From an uncultured Bacteroidia bacterium (GTDB lineage: Bacteria > Bacteroidota > Bacteroidia > Bacteroidales > F082), in NCBI GenBank assembly GCA_902769875.1, contig CACXQV010000009.1:1-64000 (forward strand): a DNA stretch of 64,000 nucleotides. The letters run 5' to 3'. This document shows, piece after piece, positions 57,922 to 64,000 of the stretch. Every line of letters starts with the position of its first letter. Within the stretch, counting starts at the first letter, position 1. The notes beneath the pieces are model-generated. The model was not told where the DNA came from. It saw only the letters and a program-made list of their open reading frames with translations, and searched no databases. Made by a program: the position numbers and the translations under genes.

Positions 57922-60696
57922 ATGAAAAAACAACTTTTATCGCTTCTTGTCATGCTGCTTGGCGTGACAGCTCTCAATGCCCGTCCCATCGACGTGGCCC
58001 AAGCCAAAGCCGTCGGCCAAAAATTTGTCGGCGCAAATTTCGACAACCAGCTCAGGTCTAACGACTTACAGCTTGTCTACACAGGTGTTTCAAACCGCAA
58101 CGAGACTTGCTTCTACGTCTTCAACGCAGGCGAAGAAGGCTTTGTCATCGTCTCGGCTGACGACCGTTTCCGCCCCATCGTGGGCTATTCCGACGAAGGC
58201 CCCTTTGCCACGGAGAACATGTCGCCCGAGCTCTCTTTCTATTTGGACAAAATCATCGAGGCCCGCACAAGCCCCAACGTCGTCCTTTTCGACGACACCG
58301 AACAGGAATGGCAAAGCATCATGTCGACAGGCCGTTTGCTCTCGCGCAATGGTGGCCGCAGCGTCGACTACATTTGCACCACCAAGTGGAACCAAGACTG
58401 GCCTTATAACAAGTATGCCCCCGAAGATGCCGGTGGTTCAGGCGGCCACTGCTATGCCGGATGTGTGGCCACAGCCATGAGCCAAGTGATGAAACGCTGG
58501 AACCATCCCGCCCAAGGCACAGGCAGCCACTCGTATTACTGCTACGGCTACGGATCGCAGTCAGCCAACTTCGGCCAAACCACTTACCATTGGGATTTGA
58601 TGCCCGACCGCCTCGGCGGCGCCTCACAAGAAGAAATCGACGAAGTGGCCTTGTTCATGTACCATTGCGGCGTTTCGGTCGACATGAACTTCTCGCCTTC
58701 GGGCAGCGGCGCCAACTCGTGGGACGTACCAGATGCCATCAACCGTTATTTCTCCTACTCGAGCCACGCCACCCTAAAGACCCGCGACAACTACTCGCTC
58801 GTCACTTGGCAGAACATGCTGAAAGAGATGATTGACATCGGCTGGCCTTTGTATTACTCAGGCTTCAGCAACAGTGGCGGCCACGCCTTCGTTTGCGATG
58901 GATACGACGACAACGACCTGTTCCACTACAACTGGGGCTGGGGCGGCAGCAGCGACGGCTGGTTTGTGGTCGACGAAATCGACTATGCCGGCTGGGCCCA
59001 AGCCGTGTTCAACTATGTGCCTTCCGACGTGTACGACTACATGCCGATGCAGCCTGAGAACTTCATCGTAAAGCCCTCCAACGACTTCGACTATGCCGCC
59101 ACCATCGAATGGACCAACCCCACACAAGACATCCACCTCAATCCCATCAGCGGAATCGACCAAATCGTGGTGACGCGCAATGGCGAAATCATCTACACCG
59201 AAGACAACGTGACCCCCGGCGAACCCATGAGCTTCACCGACCACTATATGCCCACCATGGTGCGCTACGCCGTTTATGCCATCACACACAACGCCCCTGG
59301 CATCGAGGCCTACGAAGATGATGTCATCCTTGGCCCCACCTGCAACTGGACCGTTGAAATGACCTCATCAAACGACGAGGGCTGGCCTGACGGCTATCTC
59401 TCGTTCGTCAACTCGGCAGGTGTGGAAATCGCACACCTTACGCCCGGCGCCTCCTCATCAACGCGCACCGTCACACTGCCTTTCGGCCATGTCGACATCA
59501 TCTGGAAGAACCCCAGCTCGCCCGTCGAACACATAGCTTTCGTCATCAAGAACCAGAACGGCGAAGAAAAAGTTTCGTTCAGCGGAACAAGCAACGACCT
59601 CAACAATGGGCTGTTCTACATCGCCAACAACTCTTGCGATGACGAAGAAGTCTATATCGAAGGCCCGAAGAACCTGACCCTGACCCATTCGGGCAACGAG
59701 GTGATGCTGGAATGGGATGCCATTGACGGCGAAGCCATCAACTATCAAGTCTATCGCGACAATGTTTTGTATGCCATCCCCAACACCACCAACTTCACCG
59801 ACACCGACATTTCGGGCGTGCTGCACAGCTATTATGTCACAGCTATTACCGCCGAAGGAGAAACCGACCGCTCGAACATTCGCCATATCGCGGCCGAAAT
59901 CGACTGCACCGCTCCCACCAACATCCGCTACGAAATGACCACGACGACCAGAGTCAAAGTTTCGTGGGATGCACCCGAAGCCGAAGGCCTGACGGGTTAC
60001 ATGCTCTATCGTCGTGCCAAAGGCGAAGGCTTCAAGCGCATCAAGCTGCTCACCAACACTTCACATACCGACAACCTCGCCGGCCAACCCAACGGTTGCT
60101 TCGAGTATGCGGTCAGTGCCTACTATTCCGACACCGACTGCGAATCGGCATTTGCCACGGCACAAGACAACCCCGAACTCAACACCGTTGAAGTCAACAA
60201 GAGCATCATCCCTATGCACCTCGACTTCCTCATCCACGAAGGAAGGATCATTTTGCAATGGCAAGAAGCCACGATGGCCGACAAGTATTGCATCTATCGC
60301 GACGGACAACGCATCGGGCAAAGCTCCACCACCGATTTCGTCGACTTTGAGGCCACTCCTTCGCAATCCTATCATTACACCGTGACCGGTCGCACCGCTC
60401 ACATCGAATCGAGCCACTCCAACGAGGTGTTCATCGACTGGACCACCGACCTCACCGAAAGCACTGATGCCCAAGAGGCTGTCTTATATCCCAACCCCAC
60501 TTCAGGACAACTTCATATCGAGGCCAACGGCCTGCAAGAAGTTGGAGTCTTCAACCTGATGGGACAAGAGGTGTTGCGCCAAGCCGCCACCGACGGCAAG
60601 GCCAATATTGACATATCAACCTTGGCTGAAGGCACCTATTTCGTGAAACTGATTGGCGAGAAGAACGAAATCAGGAAAGTCGTTAAAATTCAATAA
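57922..60696 (+). CDS. C10 family (streptopain-like) cysteine peptidase with Fn3-like and T9SS domains
   Basis: A 924-residue secreted peptidase. The start MKKQLLSLLVMLLGVTALNA was preferred over an in-frame TTG at 57904. The pro-region is Spi-like (VDVAQAKAVGQKF type, EEGFVIVSADDRFRPIVGY). The catalytic domain has Cys181 in AGCVATAMSQVMKRW and His321 in GGHAFVCDGYDDNDLFHYNW. At least three Fn3-like modules follow (NLTLTHSGNEVMLEWDA, NIRYEMTTTTRVKVSWDA, RIILQWQEATMADKYC). The T9SS domain begins AVLYPNPTSGQLHIEAN and ends VVKIQ. Related to the gene at 15366. The gap of 11 bases to the next gene suggests an operon with the C1 peptidase. Confidence 0.93.
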   Translation: MKKQLLSLLVMLLGVTALNARPIDVAQAKAVGQKFVGANFDNQLRSNDLQLVYTGVSNRNETCFYVFNAGEEGFVIVSADDRFRPIVGYSDEGPFATENMSPELSFYLDKIIEARTSPNVVLFDDTEQEWQSIMSTGRLLSRNGGRSVDYICTTKWNQDWPYNKYAPEDAGGSGGHCYAGCVATAMSQVMKRWNHPAQGTGSHSYYCYGYGSQSANFGQTTYHWDLMPDRLGGASQEEIDEVALFMYHCGVSVDMNFSPSGSGANSWDVPDAINRYFSYSSHATLKTRDNYSLVTWQNMLKEMIDIGWPLYYSGFSNSGGHAFVCDGYDDNDLFHYNWGWGGSSDGWFVVDEIDYAGWAQAVFNYVPSDVYDYMPMQPENFIVKPSNDFDYAATIEWTNPTQDIHLNPISGIDQIVVTRNGEIIYTEDNVTPGEPMSFTDHYMPTMVRYAVYAITHNAPGIEAYEDDVILGPTCNWTVEMTSSNDEGWPDGYLSFVNSAGVEIAHLTPGASSSTRTVTLPFGHVDIIWKNPSSPVEHIAFVIKNQNGEEKVSFSGTSNDLNNGLFYIANNSCDDEEVYIEGPKNLTLTHSGNEVMLEWDAIDGEAINYQVYRDNVLYAIPNTTNFTDTDISGVLHSYYVTAITAEGETDRSNIRHIAAEIDCTAPTNIRYEMTTTTRVKVSWDAPEAEGLTGYMLYRRAKGEGFKRIKLLTNTSHTDNLAGQPNGCFEYAVSAYYSDTDCESAFATAQDNPELNTVEVNKSIIPMHLDFLIHEGRIILQWQEATMADKYCIYRDGQRIGQSSTTDFVDFEATPSQSYHYTVTGRTAHIESSHSNEVFIDWTTDLTESTDAQEAVLYPNPTSGQLHIEANGLQEVGVFNLMGQEVLRQAATDGKANIDISTLAEGTYFVKLIGEKNEIRKVVKIQ

Positions 60697-60707
60697 ATCA
60701 AGATAAT

Positions 60708-61844
60708 ATGAAGAAAGTTTTGAAATTGGCAGCCGTCGCGCTGCTCATTGGGACAGGAACCAGCCTTTTTGCCCAAGAAGCCGAAGAACAGGAACCCGTT
60801 TACAAAATCACCGAGACCGTCAACGTGAAGCACACGCCCGTCGACAACCAAGGCAGCTCAGGCACTTGCTGGTGCTTTGCCGGCATTGGCTTCGTCGAAG
60901 CGGAAATCCTTCGCATGTACGGCAAGGAGTTCAACCTGTCGGAAATGTTTGTCGTGCGCAACGCTTGGACGGAGAAGGTGGCCAAGTTTGTGCGCATGCA
61001 CGGCAACAACACCCTCAGCCAAGGTGGCGAAGTGTGTGATGTGCTTTACATGATCGACAAATATGGCATGATGCCCGAAGCCGACTACAGCGGCAAGGTC
61101 ATCGGCGAGGAACGCCATGTGCACGGCGAGATGAACGAGGTAATCAACGGTGTGGCTCGCGCCATCATCAAGAACGGCAACAAGAAAATCTCCCCTGCCG
61201 GCCCCAAGGCGGTGCAAGGCGTTTTGGATGCCTACCTCGGCGTGGCCCCCGAAGAGTTTACGGTGGACGGCAAGAAATACACGCCCAAGTCGTTTGCCGA
61301 GGCCTATCGCATCGACCCAGCCAACTACATCGAAATCTGCTCCTTCACTACTGAGGAATACAACAAGCCCTGTATGGTGGAAATCCCCGACAACTGGACT
61401 TGGACCCCGGCCTACAACCTGCCCTTGGAAAAGCTGATGGAAGCCGTCGATTATGCCTTGGAACACGGCTACACCCTCGGCTGGGCGCAAGACGTCAGCA
61501 ACAAGGGCTTTTCGGGGAAGACCGGTATTGGCATAGTCCCCGAAGACCCTGAAAACGAGAATCTTTGGAAGGAAATCGTTCCCGAAAAGAAGGTGACCGA
61601 TGAAATCCATCAGACGGCCTACGACAACTGGGATGCCGGCGACGACCACAGCATGCTTGTCGTTGGCATCGCCAAGGATCAGGACGGCAACAAATACTAC
61701 AAAATCAAGAACTCGTGGGGCGACAGAGGTCCTTACAAAGGCTACTGGTACTGCTCCGAGCAATACCTGCGCCAATACACCATCTTCTTCACGCTCCACA
61801 AGGACGCCCTTTCGAAAGCCATGAGAAAAGATTTGGGACTTTGA
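60708..61844 (+). CDS. Exported C1-family (papain/bleomycin hydrolase-like) peptidase, copy 1
   Basis: A 378-residue exported peptidase with signal peptide MKKVLKLAAVALLIGTGTSL ending FAQ. Papain-like active site: oxyanion Gln48 and nucleophile Cys54 in DNQGSSGTCWCFAG, His in DDHSMLVVG and Asn in KIKNSWGDRGPYKG. The large insertion between Cys and His and the C-terminus MRKDLGL match aminopeptidase C / bleomycin hydrolase, but those are usually cytoplasmic, so this is an exported variant. No T9SS domain, hence periplasmic. It lies 11 bases after the C10 gene. A close paralogue lies at 62616-63848. Confidence 0.9.
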   Translation: MKKVLKLAAVALLIGTGTSLFAQEAEEQEPVYKITETVNVKHTPVDNQGSSGTCWCFAGIGFVEAEILRMYGKEFNLSEMFVVRNAWTEKVAKFVRMHGNNTLSQGGEVCDVLYMIDKYGMMPEADYSGKVIGEERHVHGEMNEVINGVARAIIKNGNKKISPAGPKAVQGVLDAYLGVAPEEFTVDGKKYTPKSFAEAYRIDPANYIEICSFTTEEYNKPCMVEIPDNWTWTPAYNLPLEKLMEAVDYALEHGYTLGWAQDVSNKGFSGKTGIGIVPEDPENENLWKEIVPEKKVTDEIHQTAYDNWDAGDDHSMLVVGIAKDQDGNKYYKIKNSWGDRGPYKGYWYCSEQYLRQYTIFFTLHKDALSKAMRKDLGL

Positions 61845-61883
61845 CATAGTTTTGCTACTTTTGCAGCCGAATACTATTCTGTT

Positions 61884-62183
61884 ATGCCAGTCATATACGA
61901 ATACTTGGGAATTGTGATCAGTTTTTGGTCCAACGAACATCAACCCGTACACGTCCATGCCACATACGGAGATGCTATCGTCAAAGTGTCATTTTACGTT
62001 GAAGAAGGGAGAATCACAACCATTAGATACAAAGAAGAAAAAGGGACATTCAACCAAGCGAAACTACGTCAGTTGAAAGATTTTATTTCTGTTTACAAAT
62101 ACGCTATCTTATATGCGTGGGAACAGAAGTTCATTGAGAACGTGCAAATAAAAAAGATTGTTATTACAAAGAAAATCAAGTAA
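61884..62183 (+). CDS. DUF4160 protein
   Basis: A 99-residue protein starting MPVIYEYLGIVISFWSNEHQ. The conserved PVHVHATYGDAIVKV region is the signature of DUF4160. The sequence is rich in AT-biased codons, unlike the neighbouring peptidase genes. It is followed, two bases later, by a DUF2442 gene; the pair is common in bacteria and is proposed (not proven) to be toxin-antitoxin-like. It sits between two paralogous C1 peptidase genes, as expected for a mobile accessory pair. A weak -7-like TACTTTG lies upstream. Confidence 0.85.
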   Translation: MPVIYEYLGIVISFWSNEHQPVHVHATYGDAIVKVSFYVEEGRITTIRYKEEKGTFNQAKLRQLKDFISVYKYAILYAWEQKFIENVQIKKIVITKKIK

Positions 62184-62185
62184 TT

Positions 62186-62563
62186 ATGATTAATTCGGTT
62201 GAATATATAAGTGATTATCTTTTGCATGTCGTTTTCAAAGACGGGCAAGAGCGGTTGATTGATTTGTATTCGTTTCTTTCGTCAAGCACATACCCTTTCA
62301 TTTCCAAGTATCTTGATTTGGATTTGTTCAAGCAAGTCAAGGTGGACTATGGAACAATAGCATGGGGCGATAACGATATGGACATCAATCCTTTATCCAT
62401 CTATTACGGCGAGTTTGAAGCCGCCGACAGCCCTTACAAGGAGGACATCAAGGCCGTTGTCAAGGCAAGAAAACTCAAGGAAATCGACGACCGCATGAAA
62501 CGCCGCATCGCCCGCGCCAAAAAGGATGCCCAACGCGAGAAAAAAATGGTAATGGCAGAATAA
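62186..62563 (+). CDS. DUF2442 protein
   Basis: A 125-residue protein, partner of the preceding gene (2-base gap). The DUF2442 core is SVEYISDYLLHVVFKDGQE, LIDLYSFLSS and TIAWGDNDMDINPLSIYY. The last 40 residues are a highly basic helix (KARKLKEIDDRMKRRIARAK) that could contact nucleic acid; this tail is not typical of the smallest family members. Function unknown. Codon use is more AT-rich at the start and becomes like the neighbours in the basic tail. Confidence 0.85.
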   Translation: MINSVEYISDYLLHVVFKDGQERLIDLYSFLSSSTYPFISKYLDLDLFKQVKVDYGTIAWGDNDMDINPLSIYYGEFEAADSPYKEDIKAVVKARKLKEIDDRMKRRIARAKKDAQREKKMVMAE

Positions 62564-62615
62564 AACGAATCTTATATTTTGAATCTTAAATCTTAAATCA
62601 TTAAATAACAACAAA

Positions 62616-63848
62616 ATGAAATTCAAGCATTTACTTACCGCAACCGCTTTGATGCTCAGCATTAGCGCCGTTGCTCAGCCAGAGGCAAAAAAAGACGAAG
62701 CCAAAGAAGAAGAAGGCTTCAAGTTCACCACCATTAAGGAATTGCCCGTCACCTCCGTGAAAGACCAGAACCAAGCCGGCACTTGCTGGTGCTACAGTTC
62801 GTTGGCTTTCTTCGAGGCCGAACTGCTCCGCATGGGCAAGCCCGAGTATGACTTCTCGGAAATGTACATCGTTTACAAGACCTACTTGGACCGCGCCGAG
62901 GCCGCCGTCCGCACCCACGGCGACGTGTCGTTCTCGCAAGGTGGTTCCTTCGGTGACGTGCTGTATGCCATCAAGCATTACGGCCTCGTCCCCGACGAAT
63001 TGATGCCTGCCGGTGCCATGCATGGCGACTCTTTGTCGAACTTCACCGAACTCTCCGCTGTCACCGACCCGTATGTAGCCGGTGTCATCAAGAGCCGCAA
63101 AATCCAGATGGACAAGGACGGCAATCCACTGTGGAAGAAGGGCTTGGCTGGCATTTACGATGCCTACCTTGGCGTTCCCCCGACCGAGTTCACCTACCAA
63201 GGCAAGAAGTACACTCCTATGACCTTCGCCGAATCGACGGGTCTCAACATGAACGACTATGTCAACCTGACTTCGTTCACGCACCATCCTTTCTACGAGC
63301 CTTTCGTCATCGAAGTGCAGGACAACTGGCGCTGGGGCCAGGCTTGGAACCTCCCCATCGACGAGTTCATGCAGGTGATGGACAACGCCATTGAAAAAGG
63401 CTACCCGATTGCTTGGGGCAGCGACGTCAGCGAGGCTGGCTGGCTCCGTGGCAAGATGGCAGGTGTGGCCGTCCTCCCCGACCTCGAAGCCAAAGGCCGC
63501 GACTTGCAAGGCAGCGACATGGCCCACTGGCTCGGCATGAGCGCCGCCGACCGCAAGAAGGAAGCCCAAAGCTCTCCCACCCCGCAGAAATGGGTCACGC
63601 AGAAGGAACGCCAAATCGCATACGACAACTATGAGACTGGCGACGACCACGGTATGCTCATCTACGGCACTGCCAAGGACCAAATCGGCAACGAATACTT
63701 CATCGTGAAGAACAGCTGGGGCGATGCCGGCCAGTACAAAGGCGTTTGGTACGTCAGCAAGGCTTTCGTGCGCTACAAGACCTTGAACATCGTTGTTCAC
63801 AAAGACGCCCTGCCGAAGGACATTGCCAAGAAGTTGGGCATCAAGTGA
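62616..63848 (+). CDS. Exported C1-family (papain/bleomycin hydrolase-like) peptidase, copy 2
   Basis: A 410-residue exported peptidase with signal peptide MKFKHLLTATALMLSISAVA. Active site: Gln51 and Cys57 in DQNQAGTCWCYS, His in GDDHGMLIYG, Asn in IVKNSWGDAGQYKG. It shares long blocks with copy 1 (AYLGVPPTEFTYQGKKYTP here and AYLGVAPEEFTVDGKKYTP there), so the two are a tandem duplication split by the DUF4160/DUF2442 pair. The C-terminus is IAKKLGIK; no T9SS domain, so periplasmic. A strong hairpin terminator follows. Confidence 0.9.
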   Translation: MKFKHLLTATALMLSISAVAQPEAKKDEAKEEEGFKFTTIKELPVTSVKDQNQAGTCWCYSSLAFFEAELLRMGKPEYDFSEMYIVYKTYLDRAEAAVRTHGDVSFSQGGSFGDVLYAIKHYGLVPDELMPAGAMHGDSLSNFTELSAVTDPYVAGVIKSRKIQMDKDGNPLWKKGLAGIYDAYLGVPPTEFTYQGKKYTPMTFAESTGLNMNDYVNLTSFTHHPFYEPFVIEVQDNWRWGQAWNLPIDEFMQVMDNAIEKGYPIAWGSDVSEAGWLRGKMAGVAVLPDLEAKGRDLQGSDMAHWLGMSAADRKKEAQSSPTPQKWVTQKERQIAYDNYETGDDHGMLIYGTAKDQIGNEYFIVKNSWGDAGQYKGVWYVSKAFVRYKTLNIVVHKDALPKDIAKKLGIK

Positions 63849-63871
63849 TGTACAATCGGACATAAGACTTC

Positions 63872-63911
63872 AAACAGGAGGAAAGCCGCTCGGTTTTCCT
63901 CCTGTTTTTTT
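63872..63911 (+). terminator. Intrinsic terminator after C1 peptidase copy 2
   Basis: AAACAGGAGGAAA pairs with TTTTCCTCCTGTTT, followed by a T-run. The last 90 bases of the window hold no recognisable gene. Confidence 0.88.
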
Positions 63912-64000
63912 GGCAAGTTTGCACCGTTTTCATTCGGAAAGAGGGTTCACCAACATATCGGCGGGGGGTCACATCGGCAGGGGTTTACACCGCCTGCCTA

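Noticed and set aside
62631-63863. Minus-strand open frame (about 410 codons) opposite the second C1 peptidase
   Set aside because: Antisense to a gene with intact Gln/Cys/His/Asn active site; no signal peptide or motif.
63912-64000. Start of another gene at the right edge
   Set aside because: No start codon with an open frame and family-like sequence could be seen in the last 90 bases.

Overview
The window comes from a member of the Bacteroidota, most likely an uncultured Bacteroidales (inference). Eight proteins end in a type IX secretion (T9SS) sorting domain with the YPNP-type motif. Promoters match the Bacteroidota -7 consensus TAnnTTTG, usually followed by C. A pyrophosphate-type phosphofructokinase, GH92 and GH16 enzymes and a CBM20-MalQ also fit. 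No tRNA, rRNA, CRISPR array or complete insertion sequence was seen.

Layout. 1-6.4 kb: a partial AAA-ATPase-like gene, a 1659-residue secreted Fn3/adhesin protein and a small PAS-like protein. 6.7-10.9 kb: an LptF/G permease and two glycosyltransferases (envelope biogenesis). 10.9-15.2 kb: a BRO/antirepressor-like gene, an ATPase with a nuclease-like tail that is bracketed by palindromes, and ettA. 15.3-23.1 kb: a C10 (streptopain-like) peptidase, PPi-phosphofructokinase, a GH92 mannosidase lipoprotein and a second BRO-like gene. 23.2-30.2 kb: a decayed secreted gene, then three tandem paralogous T9SS cargo proteins with BNR/Asp-box motifs, each with its own promoter and terminator. 30.2-33.4 kb: a divergent PdxA, WaaA and an outer-membrane barrel. 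33.4-40.7 kb: a T9SS subtilisin-like protease, an M16 peptidase and a T9SS protein of unknown function. 40.8-43.7 kb: purE, hpt, adk and a hexapeptide acetyltransferase that carries an in-frame repeat insertion. 43.9-48.0 kb: two paralogous exported proteins on either side of a DUF4143-type ATPase. 48.2-55.6 kb: malQ, a head-GIN lipoprotein, another ATPase, deoC, an OsmC-like gene, a thioesterase, a TSCPD protein and a lipoprotein whose von Willebrand A domain looks circularly permuted. 55.7-63.9 kb: a GH16 protein fused to a GH20-like remnant, 5-formyl-THF cyclo-ligase, a second C10 peptidase, and two exported papain-like (C1) peptidases separated by a DUF4160/DUF2442 pair.

Taken together the genes describe an envelope-rich, proteolytic and saccharolytic lifestyle. 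Several secreted peptidases (C10 x2, S8, C1 x2) and glycan enzymes (GH92, GH16) act outside or in the periplasm. Housekeeping genes for purine salvage, folate, pyridoxal, LPS-core and glucan metabolism are interspersed.

The most distinctive feature is the number of dispersed short repeat families between genes. In at least four places they extend into coding sequence: two C-termini, one acetyltransferase loop and one T9SS C-terminal domain.
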